NCBI RefSeq assembly: GCF_000317025.1
Contig: NC_019689.1
Location: forward strand, 3,015,501 to 3,079,500
Direction of reading: 5' to 3'
DNA length: 64,000 nucleotides
Origin: Pleurocapsa sp. PCC 7327
Lineage (GTDB): Bacteria; Cyanobacteriota; Cyanobacteriia; Cyanobacteriales; Microcystaceae
Shown: positions 1-9,640 of the stretch, piece after piece
How positions within the stretch are numbered: position 1 is the first letter of the stretch
Layout of the letters: each line of letters begins with the position of its first letter
Made by a program: the position numbers and the translations under genes
The notes under the pieces: model-generated
Databases searched by the model: none
What the model saw: the letters and a program-made list of their open reading frames with translations, nothing else
What the model was told of the DNA's origin: nothing

Positions 1-161
1 CCAATGCCGATCTCATGGCTTGCATTTCAATAGCACGAACGCTATAAATCAGTTATTAGAAGTCGGAACTCGGAAGTAAATCTTTTCCTTGTCTCAGAAG
101 TCTCCTAGTTTCCCGTCTCCCATTCACCAATCCATCTGTAGCCATCATCGATCGATTGAAT

Positions 162-2030
162 ATGACAGCCTTATTAGAGATATCTCCTGGTACTTTTATA
201 GGCGATCGCTACCGCATAGAAACCCTCCTGGGACGAGGTGGATTCGGTCGAACTTATCTCGTCTCCGACCGACAGTGTTTGGGCGCTTTGTGCGTCCTAA
301 AAGAATTTTTTCCAATTACACAGCAAGAAAAGACGTTCCGAAAAGCTCTCGAGCTCTTTAAAAGAGAAGCAAGAGTTTTACAAAAACTGGATCATCCCCA
401 GATTCCTCAATTTCTCAACTGGTTTGAAGATCGAGAACGATTCTGCATCATTCAAGAATATATTGATGGAAAAACCTACTGGGAACTTCTCAACCAACGC
501 TTAGAGCGAGGTCAAGTTTTTGGTGAAGCTGAAGTCCTTCGATTACTCAAAGATCTGCTGCCAGTGCTGGATTATCTTCATGGCTGCCATGTCATTCATC
601 GGGATGTTGCACCGGATAATATCATGTTTTCCAGACAGCGTGGCAAGCCAATCCTCATCGATCTCGGCATTGTCAAAGAAGCGGTCACTTATGGGTACTA
701 CAGCCTAATTAGCCACAATGCCCCGTTAGGAGCAGTTTCTTTAGTAGGAAAACGGGGTTACTCGCCTCCAGAACAGATTCGGATGGGGCAGTGCTATCCC
801 AGTAGCGATCTTTATTCGCTAGCTGTCACGGCTCTAGTTTTATTGACCGGAAGAGCGCCAACCGAGCTATTTGACAGTCATACAATGGAATGGCAGTGGC
901 AGAATTATGTAGAAATTAGCGACGGTTTAAGGCAAATTTTCAGCCGTATGCTGGCAGAAAAGCCTAAAGAGCGCTATCAATCAGCAAAAGAAGTTCTCGC
1001 CGCTTTGTCCGCCTCCTCACCTGAGAGCAAATCCACGCCCATCATTATGTCGTCGTTTGTTCGACCGAGTGCGCTTTTCGTTTCTGGAGCAACACCACAA
1101 CAAGACCTCAGTCCGCCGCCTCAAGATAAAATCTTTCGCGAAGATAAAACCCCCAGTAAAAGTGGCAAACTCATCAAAGCAGGTGGAGTAATGGCTGCTA
1201 GCATGCTTCTAGGCAGCATGGCAATCGGTTTTGGCTCTCCTTTCATCCCAGGTTTATGTAAGAAGTTAGATAATTGTGCGACAGATGCACGATATCAGAC
1301 GGTTTATCAAGAACAAGTCGAACGAGGACAAGAGGCAATTTCTCAAGCCAGTCGAGCACAAAGCGTTGAAGAATTGCAAAATGCACGCGATCGCTTCAAG
1401 CAAACCCTAACCCAATTAAAAACTATTCCCAACGATGCTGAAGTCTCTTTACAAGCTCAAGAGACTTTAAAAGTCTATCAAACTCGCTTCGAGCAAATCA
1501 ATGTCAGAGTTGTAAGGGGACGGAAAGCCCAACAAAAACTTCAGCAAGCAGAAACGCTCATAACTGAAGCTACAAAAACTACAGAAGCCGCTAAAACGCT
1601 TGCCCAGTACCGACAAGCAAAAGCTCAATGGGATAGAGTACGAGAGCATTTAAAGGCTATTTCCTCAGATCCTGTCGTTGCTGGCAAGATAAAGACACAA
1701 TTAGCCCATATTAATGTCAAGATAGCAGAAATTCAAACCAAAATCGAGCAACAAGTTCGGGAGGCACAACAACAAGCACAGCCTAAAGCCAGGAAAAAGT
1801 CGTCTCGCTCGTCAACAAAAACAACACAGAATAGCCTCAATCGACAGGTTTCCTCCTACGGCAGGGCCAAACCATCCAGAACCTTGAAATCTAACCGACC
1901 TACTTCGCGACGAATACGATCGTCTGTGCGCCGTGCATCCTCAAGAAGATCTTTATGGGGAGGAAGTCCGAAGCGATCGCCATCGTCTTCATCGCGATCG
2001 CCATCATCGTCCAAAAAAAACCTCTGGTAA
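162..2030 (+). CDS. Ser/Thr protein kinase with membrane anchor and basic Ser-rich tail
   Basis: Hanks-type kinase of the cyanobacterial PknB/SpkB kind. The kinase domain fills about residues 10-285: Gly-rich loop GRGGFGRTY, Lys in VLKEFF, catalytic loop HRDVAPDN (HRD kept; the APDN variant is common in cyanobacterial kinases), and DLG in place of DFG. One hydrophobic segment follows at about 340-360 (GGVMAASMLLGSMAIGFG), then a Gln/Lys-rich region likely to form coiled coil, then a very basic Ser/Arg tail. The topology suggests a cytosolic kinase with an extracytoplasmic C-terminus; substrate unknown. A TTG lies two codons upstream, but ATG at 162 fits family alignments. Kinase assignment is firm; role is not inferable. 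Confidence 0.9.
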   Translation: MTALLEISPGTFIGDRYRIETLLGRGGFGRTYLVSDRQCLGALCVLKEFFPITQQEKTFRKALELFKREARVLQKLDHPQIPQFLNWFEDRERFCIIQEYIDGKTYWELLNQRLERGQVFGEAEVLRLLKDLLPVLDYLHGCHVIHRDVAPDNIMFSRQRGKPILIDLGIVKEAVTYGYYSLISHNAPLGAVSLVGKRGYSPPEQIRMGQCYPSSDLYSLAVTALVLLTGRAPTELFDSHTMEWQWQNYVEISDGLRQIFSRMLAEKPKERYQSAKEVLAALSASSPESKSTPIIMSSFVRPSALFVSGATPQQDLSPPPQDKIFREDKTPSKSGKLIKAGGVMAASMLLGSMAIGFGSPFIPGLCKKLDNCATDARYQTVYQEQVERGQEAISQASRAQSVEELQNARDRFKQTLTQLKTIPNDAEVSLQAQETLKVYQTRFEQINVRVVRGRKAQQKLQQAETLITEATKTTEAAKTLAQYRQAKAQWDRVREHLKAISSDPVVAGKIKTQLAHINVKIAEIQTKIEQQVREAQQQAQPKARKKSSRSSTKTTQNSLNRQVSSYGRAKPSRTLKSNRPTSRRIRSSVRRASSRRSLWGGSPKRSPSSSSRSPSSSKKNLW

Positions 2031-2134
2031 ACGAACTTATTTTAAGGGATTTGCTTGGGTGACTGACAAATCTTTATCTCCTCATCCCTAAATCCCTTTT
2101 CCCACAGGGGACGAAGGGACTTCAGGCAAAAGTC

Positions 2135-3661
2135 TTAAGTTGAAAGCCCCTCTCCTGCCCTGGGAGAGGGGTTGGGGTGAGGGCGATTTGAGTTTTGTCG
2201 CTCAACCCGGGTATTTGCACATAAAATCCCCGATGCGGCGACAGCGGGAACGCCAATTCCTGGCATGGTACTGTCCCCGACGCGATATAAGCCAGAAATC
2301 GGCGTATGGCAGTTGGGAAACATGCCTTTTCCTGCTGCGATCGCAGCACCATAAGTTCCTTGAAAACGATGAAGAAAATGAGAATGCGTTAAGGGAGTTC
2401 CAATCAATTCTAAAGTAATTCGTTGACGAATATCTGGAATTACTTTTTCTAAAGCACGATATAAAAATTGTGCTTTTTCTCGTTTTTTATCTTCATATTT
2501 TTTATCTTTTTGCCACCCTTCATAGGCTTCTAAGGTATAAGCATGAACGACATGATATCCCTCTGGAGCAAGATTGCGATCCCATACTGAAGGAATGGAA
2601 ATCATACAAGTATTTCCTGGTTTTGTAATATCTTGTTTGCTGTCATGAACGACGACATGATGTCCCGTCAATTCTTCCAAACCATCAGCTTTAATTCCTA
2701 AATGAAGGTGCATCAAACTCTCGATTGCTGGAGTTTTTAGAGTTTCTTCTCGATACTTTCTGGGTAAATCTTCTAGCTTTAATAATTTTCCATAAGTATC
2801 CCAAATCGTCGCATTAGAAATCACGATTGGCGCTTTAATGATTTCTCCTTTACGTAATTTAACTCCAATAACTTTGCCAGATTTTACTAAAATTTGTTCG
2901 ACATGAGTTCCTACCCGTAACTCTCCTCCCCACCGCTGAAAACCTCTGATTATGGCATCTACAATTGCTCCGCTGCCGCCAACCGGATATTCAACGCCAA
3001 CGCGAGTTCGTTCGCCTAACATAAAAGCCACTTCAGGCGCGATCTTACCATGCGCTTTTAATCCCGATAGCAGAAAACATTCCAAGTCAATTAATCTGCG
3101 TACCCAAGGATCGCTAACTTCTCGATCCATAACGTCTCCCACAGAAGAATTAATGATATTTCTTTGAGGTAATAACTTTAATAAAGTAAGAAAACAACGC
3201 GATATTAAAACAGGAATTAATTGCCAATCGGATCGCAAAGCAATTGTAGGAATATCTTTTAGACAATCGTAAAGAGATAATAGATGCTGCTCGAATCTTT
3301 CTAATTCTTGTGTGCCCTGAGGCGTAACTTTAGCGACCTCTAGGCGATATTTTTGCAGATTGCTATAAACTGGAAAAGTTCCTTCGGGAAAATGATAATG
3401 TCCGAGAGGATCGTAGGGAATGACTTCTAAAGATTCTCCTAATACGTCTAAGACTTGTTTGAGAGGATTGAGACTCGGAAATTTATTGCCCAAACCACAA
3501 TAAAAAGAAGATCCTGAATCGAAATGAAAACTGTGACGAGAAAAACTGTGCGCGGCACCGCCAGCAATGGTATGACTTTCACAAATTAATACTTTTTTGC
3601 CATATCTTGCTAACAATGCGCCAACTGTTAATCCGCCGATTCCACTCCCGATAACAATAAT
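2135..3661 (-). CDS. CrtISO/phytoene-desaturase-like FAD oxidoreductase, start codon abnormal
   Basis: Member of the carotenoid isomerase/desaturase family (COG1233). It would bind FAD and act on membrane polyenes such as prolycopene. Seen: a Rossmann motif IGSGIGG, then KKVLICESHTIAGGAAHS, and the family C-terminal motif YRVGDSTMPGIGVPAVAASG. The Rossmann segment has no ATG, GTG or TTG before it: an in-frame TAG (3662-3664) directly precedes ATT ATT GTT. The first ordinary start (TTG, 3616) would delete the FAD motif. Either ATT at 3661 or 3658 initiates, or the start has been lost and the gene is dead. The C-terminus runs into a dispersed repeat. CrtISO and related ketolase/desaturase subfamilies cannot be separated by eye. 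Confidence 0.7.
   Translation of the reverse strand: MIVIGSGIGGLTVGALLARYGKKVLICESHTIAGGAAHSFSRHSFHFDSGSSFYCGLGNKFPSLNPLKQVLDVLGESLEVIPYDPLGHYHFPEGTFPVYSNLQKYRLEVAKVTPQGTQELERFEQHLLSLYDCLKDIPTIALRSDWQLIPVLISRCFLTLLKLLPQRNIINSSVGDVMDREVSDPWVRRLIDLECFLLSGLKAHGKIAPEVAFMLGERTRVGVEYPVGGSGAIVDAIIRGFQRWGGELRVGTHVEQILVKSGKVIGVKLRKGEIIKAPIVISNATIWDTYGKLLKLEDLPRKYREETLKTPAIESLMHLHLGIKADGLEELTGHHVVVHDSKQDITKPGNTCMISIPSVWDRNLAPEGYHVVHAYTLEAYEGWQKDKKYEDKKREKAQFLYRALEKVIPDIRQRITLELIGTPLTHSHFLHRFQGTYGAAIAAGKGMFPNCHTPISGLYRVGDSTMPGIGVPAVAASGILCANTRVERQNSNRPHPNPSPRAGEGLST
2147..2184. repeat. Dispersed GC-rich intergenic repeat (CCCTCTCC...GGAGAGGGG type)
   Basis: A GC-rich imperfect palindrome (CCCCTCTCC, then GGGAGAGGGG and TTGGGGTGAGGGC) of a kind seen scattered between genes in many bacterial genomes. 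It lies inside the last codons of the neighbouring oxidoreductase, whose final 15 or so residues (PHPNPSPRAGEG) are encoded by the repeat rather than by ancestral gene sequence. Confidence 0.6.
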
Positions 3662-3881
3662 CTATAAAAATTTATTCAGTCGGATTTGATATTAGTTGCC
3701 TTCCCTAATTAAATTTAATAAAAAAGCTGAGTAACAGAATTTTAATTGCGATGCTTTACAAAATTTTTAGAGAATCTCACAATTATAAAAATCCTCAATA
3801 GACTGTAAAGTAGGTTGGTAGTATGGGAAGGATGCCCACGCGAACGTCCCGCTCGCACTACGTTCATAATTAAAAAAAGCT

Positions 3882-5891
3882 ATGAGTATTGATTTTGGAC
3901 GAGAAACCTGTAGCGATCTAAACGCCCTACAGACGCGAGAATGGTTAGTGACGAATGGAATTGGCGGTTATGCGTCGGGAACTCTCGCCAATTCGCTTAC
4001 CAGAGGCTATCACGGCATACTCGTCGCTGCCTTAAAACCTCCCTTGGAACGCACTTTATTAGTGTCAAAAATTGACGACACGGCTTACTATAATGGCTCG
4101 ATTTATCCCCTTTTTACAAATAATTGGATTAACGAAACAGTCGATCCGCAGGGGTATCGCTATCTTGACAGCTTCTCCCTAGAAGGAACTATCCCGCTAT
4201 GGCGCTATCGGATAGAAGATGCGTTATTAGAAAAACGAATTTGGATGCAACCCGGCTCGAATACAACTTATATTTACTATAGGGTGTATGAAGCCGCGCA
4301 ACCCCTAAGCCTTTCCCTCAAAGTTTTGGTGAATTATCGCGACTATCATAGCAGAACTAGGGCAGGAAACTGGCGCATGCATTTAGAACCGATCGCGCGG
4401 GGGGTACGAGTAAATGCATTTCCCGATGCCGTTCCTTACTATATACTAGCCGATCGCGCTACTGTTTCCCCAGTCAATGAATGGTACTACGGATTTGAAT
4501 TAGATAGAGAACGCGATCGCGGATTAGACCACTTCGACGATAACCTCTATGCAGTTAAAATAGCCACCTATGACACTGCCCTCGAACCGGGCCAATCTTT
4601 AACCGTTGTCGCCACTACAGAAAGTAACCCAGATTTGGATGGAATCGCTCAATTAGAAGTTCGTCGCGCCTACGAGCAAAGATTGCTAGAGACTTGGCAA
4701 ACAAGTCAGCCAACGGCTGCTAAACATGCACCTGAGTGGGTGAAGCAACTGGTACTGGATGCAGATCGATTTATCGTCAACCGTCCCTTACCCGATAATC
4801 CCGATGGGAAGACGATTATTGCAGGTTATCATTGGTTTACCGACTGGGGAAGGGATACCATGATTAGCTTACCAGGACTTACCCTCTCCACAGGGCGATC
4901 GAGAATTGCCCGTTCCATAATTCGTACCTTCGCCCAATATATCAGTCAGGGAATGCTACCCAATCACTTTCCAGACGATAACAAACCCTTGGACGATGGG
5001 GATTACAACACGGTTGACGCTACTCTTTGGTATTTTGAAGCCATTCGCAGCTACTATGAGGCGACGAGAGACGCAACACTGGTACAAGAAATCTTTCCCA
5101 AATTAGCAGAAATTATCGATTGGCATCGCCGAGGAACGCGATACAACATTTACTTAGATGCTCATGACGGACTTCTCTATGCAGGCACGCCGGGAGTACA
5201 ACTGACTTGGATGGATGCGAAAGTAGAAGATTGGGTAGTTACCCCTCGCATCGGCAAACCCGTAGAAATTAACGCGCTTTGGTACAATGCCTTGAGAACC
5301 CTGTCTAAATTTGCCCAGCAACTAGGACAGCCTTACCAGGAATACGACAACATGGCGCAGGCAACGCTGATGGGCTTCCAACGCTTTTGGAATGAGGATT
5401 TAGGCTATTGTTTCGACGTTCTCGATACGCCAGAAGGCAACGATGCCTCCCTGCGTCCCAATCAAATTTTTGCCGTATCGCTGCCAGAAAGTCCGTTAAC
5501 CCCCATTCAACAGCGAAAAATAGTCGAAACCTGCGATCGCCTTTTGCTAACACCCTACGGCTTGCGCAGCCTTTCACTTGATAACCCTCAGTATCGAGGT
5601 TATTATGAGGGCGATCGCGTACAACGAGACGGTGCTTACCATCAGGGAACGGTTTGGGGATGGTTGTTGGGCGCTTATGTTATGGCTCATCTGCGCGTTT
5701 TTAACGATCCCCTAGCAGCACGTAGAATTTTAGAACCGATGGCAAATCATATTCTAGAGGCAGGCGTAGGCAGTATTAGCGAAATTTTTGACGGCAATGC
5801 ACCCTTTGCGCCTAAAGGTTGTATAGCTCAAGCGTGGTCGGTTGCAGAAGTATTAAGGGCTTGGCTAGCAACAGAATCAGTTATTAATTAG
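3882..5891 (+). CDS. Amylo-alpha-1,6-glucosidase (glycogen debranching enzyme)
   Basis: Archaeal/bacterial-type debranching enzyme that hydrolyses alpha-1,6 branch stubs of glycogen in the cytosol. The N-terminal GDE domain (about 1-220) starts with the typical REWLVTNGIGGYASGT, and RGYHGILVAAL follows. The C-terminal (alpha/alpha)6 barrel (about 290-665) has GYHWFTDWGRDTMISLPGL near residue 320 and GTVWGWLLGAY near the end. At 669 residues it is full length. The start ATG matches the usual N-terminus (DFGRETC). It stands alone, with a cyanobacterial repeat just upstream. Confidence 0.93.
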   Translation: MSIDFGRETCSDLNALQTREWLVTNGIGGYASGTLANSLTRGYHGILVAALKPPLERTLLVSKIDDTAYYNGSIYPLFTNNWINETVDPQGYRYLDSFSLEGTIPLWRYRIEDALLEKRIWMQPGSNTTYIYYRVYEAAQPLSLSLKVLVNYRDYHSRTRAGNWRMHLEPIARGVRVNAFPDAVPYYILADRATVSPVNEWYYGFELDRERDRGLDHFDDNLYAVKIATYDTALEPGQSLTVVATTESNPDLDGIAQLEVRRAYEQRLLETWQTSQPTAAKHAPEWVKQLVLDADRFIVNRPLPDNPDGKTIIAGYHWFTDWGRDTMISLPGLTLSTGRSRIARSIIRTFAQYISQGMLPNHFPDDNKPLDDGDYNTVDATLWYFEAIRSYYEATRDATLVQEIFPKLAEIIDWHRRGTRYNIYLDAHDGLLYAGTPGVQLTWMDAKVEDWVVTPRIGKPVEINALWYNALRTLSKFAQQLGQPYQEYDNMAQATLMGFQRFWNEDLGYCFDVLDTPEGNDASLRPNQIFAVSLPESPLTPIQQRKIVETCDRLLLTPYGLRSLSLDNPQYRGYYEGDRVQRDGAYHQGTVWGWLLGAYVMAHLRVFNDPLAARRILEPMANHILEAGVGSISEIFDGNAPFAPKGCIAQAWSVAEVLRAWLATESVIN

Positions 5892-5987
5892 TTAGGGGAC
5901 GGGCTGCGCCAACAATCTTTACTATCTCCTCAATTAAAATGAGAGTAGTTTCTCTATTTATGAAACTAAAATCATACAGCGAGAAAA

Positions 5988-6302
5988 ATGCTCGATCTTC
6001 TCAATTCTCTTTTAGGTCGCCATCCAGAACGGGTTAAAGCTAACGTCGAGATCTACACCTGGCAAACCTGTCCTTACTGCATTCGTGCCAAGTTACTCCT
6101 CTGGTGGAAAGGCGTTAATTTCACCGAATACAAAATCGACGGCGACGAAGCAGCCAGAAACGCAATGGCGCAACGCGCTAACGGAAGGAGAACCGTTCCC
6201 CAGATTTTTATCAACGATCGCCATATTGGTGGGTGCGACGACCTCTATAGTCTTGATGGGCAAGGTCAATTAGATTCTCTCTTAGCGCAACCTGTCAGTT
6301 AA
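5988..6302 (+). CDS. grxC: Glutaredoxin 3
   Basis: Small cytosolic thiol-disulfide oxidoreductase that uses glutathione to reduce protein disulfides and mixed disulfides. The dithiol active site CPYC lies at about residues 27-30 after VEIYTWQT. The cis-Pro segment RTVPQIFIN and the GSH-binding GGCDDLYSL follow. The length, 104 residues, is slightly longer than the usual 85-90 because of a short N-terminal extension. It lies 4 bp upstream of tadA on the same strand, so the two are probably cotranscribed. Confidence 0.93.
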   Translation: MLDLLNSLLGRHPERVKANVEIYTWQTCPYCIRAKLLLWWKGVNFTEYKIDGDEAARNAMAQRANGRRTVPQIFINDRHIGGCDDLYSLDGQGQLDSLLAQPVS

Positions 6303-6315
6303 ATCCTTGACAATT

Positions 6316-6813
6316 GTGCCATTTCTAACGCAAATCGATCCAATCGCTTATTTAACTCATAGGCATTGGATGAGTCGTGCCATAGAATTAGCCCAGGAAG
6401 CGGGAGAGGCGGGAGATGTTCCTGTCGGTGCCGTAATTGTCGATCGCGCTGGCAATCTCGTTGCTGAAGCTTCCAATCGCAAAGAAAGAGACAAAGATCC
6501 CACCGCCCATGCAGAAATTCTTGTCCTTCGCTCTGCCAGTCAAGTCTTACAAACCTGGCATCTCAATGATTGTACTCTCTACGTCACCCTAGAACCCTGT
6601 CCCATGTGTGCGGGGGCGATTATTCAAGCGCGGATTGGTTTGCTAGTTTATGGAGCAGACGATCCGAAAACGGGTTGCATCCGTACCGTTGCCAATCTTC
6701 CCGATAGTCCTGCCTCCAATCACCGATTGCCTGTACTGGCGGGAATCCTGGAATCAGCTTGTCGAGAGCAGCTGCAATCTTGGTTTGCTCAGAAAAGGGG
6801 TAAGAAAAGTTAG
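6316..6813 (+). CDS. tadA: tRNA-specific adenosine deaminase
   Basis: Converts A34 to inosine in the tRNA-Arg(ACG) anticodon. Zinc-dependent deaminase fold: HAE motif in PTAHAEILVLR and PCPMC in TLEPCPMCAGAI, supplying His, Glu and two Cys. The start is uncertain. GTG at 6316 gives an N-terminus like cyanobacterial homologues (a short extension, then YLTHRHWM). TTG at 6307 and ATG at 6370 are alternatives. Immediately follows grxC. Confidence 0.92.
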   Translation: MPFLTQIDPIAYLTHRHWMSRAIELAQEAGEAGDVPVGAVIVDRAGNLVAEASNRKERDKDPTAHAEILVLRSASQVLQTWHLNDCTLYVTLEPCPMCAGAIIQARIGLLVYGADDPKTGCIRTVANLPDSPASNHRLPVLAGILESACREQLQSWFAQKRGKKS

Positions 6814-7019
6814 GGTCGATCGCTTTGCTCGCTTTTCATTCCTGCTCGAACGCGAGCTAGAAGCTCCCACTACTGATTATTGTGTTTGTTTAACCGGGTT
6901 TGATATCACTTGAAAATTGCTGTAAATTGTCTCAACGTTAAAAGGGTGAAGATAATAAATCTCCACCCCTATGTTTATTAAACCATCAGCGATGTCTACA
7001 GAAAATTTAGCTTTTCAGC

Positions 7020-7331
7020 TTAAAATCGCTTTGAGTAATTACTATTTCTCCGACCGCCGCCGCCAAATGAGCCTCTGGTATCGCGGTTTTCGCGAGGTTT
7101 GGCTTGATTGACTTTGAGTTCGCGACCGTACCACTCAGCTCCATCGAGAGCTTCGATAGCTGCTGCTTCTTGGGCTGTGGTTTCCATTTCTACGAAAGCA
7201 AAGCCGCGCATCCGACCCGTTTCGCGATCGGTGGGGAGATGAACTCGTTTGACCGAACCGTATTCTGCAAATACAGAATTTAGCTCGGCTTCTGTAACTT
7301 CATAGGACAAGTTACCTACATAAATCGACAT
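7020..7331 (-). CDS. RNA-binding protein with one RRM domain (Rbp family)
   Basis: Single RNA-recognition motif with RNP2 (IYVGNLS, residues 3-9) and RNP1 (RGFAFVEM, about 43-50). A short Gly/Arg/Asn-rich tail follows. Cyanobacterial Rbp proteins of this size are often cold induced and bind mRNA; a photosynthesis-mRNA role is known for some members but is not shown here. The ATG is preceded by a good ribosome-binding site (GGAGA), and a leader region of about 150-250 bases without genes lies upstream, which is typical of cold-regulated rbp genes. Confidence 0.93.
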   Translation of the reverse strand: MSIYVGNLSYEVTEAELNSVFAEYGSVKRVHLPTDRETGRMRGFAFVEMETTAQEAAAIEALDGAEWYGRELKVNQAKPRENRDTRGSFGGGGRRNSNYSKRF

Positions 7332-7612
7332 GGATTGTCTCCTAGACTTAAATAGCGTGTAAGTATTGAGATTTCGGAGAGAATCCTGCCGAGACTAAAC
7401 CGGAAAACCCTGTTAACACAAACAACAAACTCTTCTACCGAATGCTAATTCTCAATCAATAATCATATTCTATCACATTTTTTTTCTGGAATAAATTTAA
7501 TGGGTTATTGCTGAAATGCCCGGTACGGTCAACTTAGCAATCTTATCGAGCTGGAACAAAAATTGATTATCTCTTTTTTAGTTAAGTCAATCATTGTCTC
7601 TCCTTAGAAAAA

Positions 7613-8698
7613 TTACGCGATCGCGTTTCGAGAAAATTTAATTTTGGCCAACTGCGCCGCTAACTCAATCGCCTCTTTCATGCTGCTTGCGTTAGCGATT
7701 CCCTTTCCGGCAATGTCAAATGCCGTACCGTGGTCGGGAGAAGTACGAATGAAAGGCAAGCCAATCGTGGTATTAATTGCCCTGTCGAATGCCATTAATT
7801 TCACTGGAATTAAACCCTGATCGTGATACAGGGCAAGATAGGCATCGGCGGCATCTACATTAGGATCGTTGCCATACCAAGCTTGACCGGGTTTAACCCA
7901 CATCGTATCGGGAGGAATAGGTCCAATTAACTTGACTTGAGAGCGGTTTTCTCGTTCTTTTTCCAGCCAAGGAATCAACCAGTCTCGTTCTTCGGTTCCC
8001 AGTTGTCCTTGTTCGCCGCTATGAGGATTTAACCCGGCAATAACAATTTGGGGCGCATCGATGCCAAAATCTTTTTTGAGAGAATCGATTAATAAATCGA
8101 GTTTTAAAGACATTAGTTCGGGAGTTAGGGCAGTTGAAACTTGATTTAAGGGAATGTGGGTGGTTGCGAGCAGGGTTCGCAATATACAACTTGTATGAGG
8201 CGATCGCGCGACGAATAACATCCCAAATTTCTCTACCCCGGCTTTTTGCGCTAAAACTTCTGTCTGTCCGGGATAATGATGTCCTGCCGCTTTCCAGCAA
8301 GATTTGGCAATTGGGGCAGTGACGATCCCTTGAAATTCTCCTTTTCTAGTACGGGCGATCGCTTCTTCGAGGTAGGCGAAACTCATTGCTCCGCTAGCTG
8401 CATTACCCGTTCCCACAGTAATTTGCGTTGCGATCGCGCCATCGATCGGTATATCTAGAATGGGGAATTCGTCAGGATTGGCTAAAGTTTTTTCTTTTGA
8501 TGTAAAGATTTGTTGCAATTTCTGATAAGTTTGTTGCAGGAGCGATCGGCTGCCAACGACGGTAACCCGGCAAGTTTCCCGAATTGACGGATCGGCTAGG
8601 GCTTTCAAGACGATTTCCGGTCCAATCCCTGCTGGATCGCCTATCGTAACAGCTAAATGGGGAAGTTGGGATAGATTTTTATTCGCTTTGGCGGACAT
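7613..8698 (-). CDS. pdxA: 4-hydroxythreonine-4-phosphate dehydrogenase
   Basis: Cytosolic NAD-dependent enzyme of pyridoxal phosphate synthesis that oxidises and decarboxylates 4-phosphohydroxy-L-threonine. Family signatures: [17 protein letters not shown] near the N-terminus, [41 protein letters not shown] and [15 protein letters not shown]. The metal-binding His residues lie in the first and last groups. The length of 361 residues is normal. Transcribed alone; divergent from petM. Confidence 0.95.
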   Translation of the reverse strand: MSAKANKNLSQLPHLAVTIGDPAGIGPEIVLKALADPSIRETCRVTVVGSRSLLQQTYQKLQQIFTSKEKTLANPDEFPILDIPIDGAIATQITVGTGNAASGAMSFAYLEEAIARTRKGEFQGIVTAPIAKSCWKAAGHHYPGQTEVLAQKAGVEKFGMLFVARSPHTSCILRTLLATTHIPLNQVSTALTPELMSLKLDLLIDSLKKDFGIDAPQIVIAGLNPHSGEQGQLGTEERDWLIPWLEKERENRSQVKLIGPIPPDTMWVKPGQAWYGNDPNVDAADAYLALYHDQGLIPVKLMAFDRAINTTIGLPFIRTSPDHGTAFDIAGKGIANASSMKEAIELAAQLAKIKFSRNAIA

Positions 8699-8893
8699 CT
8701 TTTAAGAATCGGTTAATTTCTAGTTAGTCGGAAGAGGAGCGATGCCTTACAATACCTATAATGACTGAAAGTCTTTATTTGGTGACGATCTAGGACTACT
8801 GAAAACGTCTAGCGAGCGCGTAGCGGCTAGAGGTAGTTTATGATAGTCATCTTCTTGGAAGCAACTTTAGCTAAATAAAAAGGAGAGATAAAC

Positions 8894-9007
8894 ATGAGTG
8901 CTGAGAGTATGCTTTTTAACGGAGCAATCCTATTAATTGTTCTAACGCTAGTAGGAGTAGCCTGGGGCTTTCTTCTGCTGAAAATTCAAGGCGGCGAGCC
9001 AGAATAA
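8894..9007 (+). CDS. petM: Cytochrome b6f complex subunit VII (PetM)
   Basis: A 37-residue single-span protein, [14 protein letters not shown] through [10 protein letters not shown]. The MxAESML start and the WGF...K.QG end match cyanobacterial PetM, a small peripheral helix of the thylakoid cytochrome b6f complex. A strong ribosome-binding site (AAGGAGA) lies 8 bases before the ATG. A hairpin terminator follows, so it is probably monocistronic. Confidence 0.93.
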   Translation: MSAESMLFNGAILLIVLTLVGVAWGFLLLKIQGGEPE

Positions 9008-9022
9008 CCTTAGCTAAGATGA

Positions 9023-9062
9023 AGCTTGAAGAACATTCGTTCGCAAGCTTCAAGCTCAAAAT
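9023..9062 (+). terminator. Rho-independent terminator after petM
   Basis: Perfect 9-bp stem AGCTTGAAG / CTTCAAGCT with a 16-base loop, followed by an A/T run, 15 bases after the petM stop codon. Confidence 0.75.
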
Positions 9063-9105
9063 TTTTAATAGCAATTTTTTTGAAAAAATTTCTTGATAAA
9101 TATCA

Positions 9106-9498
9106 ATGTCTTCTTCTAATCCGTCTATAGAATTTTTCGTCGGTCTTTCTGAAGAGTTAGAAAACGTTAGTTTGCGTCAAAACAAAGACACAGGCGTGCG
9201 AAGCGTTTTGATGACTTTTAAGATGCTAAAAGCACTGGAGAAATTCCAAAGTTTTACCCAAAAAACCTATGGAGATTTACGGTTAATTGATTCGGAAGGA
9301 GAAATTAGTATCGAGCCTGCTTCGCTGAAAATTATCTATGGCGGCGATGATGGTGACGATTTGATCCGAGTAGAATGCAAGCTGGAAATTTATCGAGAAG
9401 ATCATTGGGAAAGACTCATGCGCTTCCTACACCGCTATGCCGAAGCCAACGGAATGGGATATCAAGAGAAAGGCACAGGACAGAGGACAGAGGATTGA
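9106..9498 (+). CDS. Photosystem II assembly protein Psb28 family (Psb28-2-like)
   Basis: Psb28 proteins are peripheral, not membrane-spanning, and bind photosystem II assembly intermediates on the cytoplasmic side. Seen: IEFFVGLSEE at the start, a beta-rich middle with LRLIDSEGEI, and the family ending WERLMRFLHRYAEANGMGY. The central part diverges from canonical Psb28 and resembles the second paralogue (Psb28-2). The last 10 or so codons run into a purine-rich repeat. Cotranscription with petM is unlikely because a terminator lies between them. Confidence 0.85.
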   Translation: MSSSNPSIEFFVGLSEELENVSLRQNKDTGVRSVLMTFKMLKALEKFQSFTQKTYGDLRLIDSEGEISIEPASLKIIYGGDDGDDLIRVECKLEIYREDHWERLMRFLHRYAEANGMGYQEKGTGQRTED

Positions 9499-9640
9499 GG
9501 TGACAAGGAGACAGGAAGACGGAGTGTGAGGAGTGTGGGAGGAAGTGGGAGGGTGGGGAGATAGGGAGACAATTAACCACTAACCACTAACCATTAACAA
9601 ATGACCAATACCAATGACCAATGACCAATGACTAATAACG
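9484..9640 (+). repeat. Composite low-complexity repeat (purine-rich tract plus tandem heptamers)
   Basis: A purine-rich stretch (GGGAGACA-like units) is followed by tandem seven-base units of the ACTAACC and ATGACCA types. A related composite, in the same order, lies at 52483-52690. Tandem heptamers of this sort are classic cyanobacterial intergenic repeats. No gene is apparent. Confidence 0.7.
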
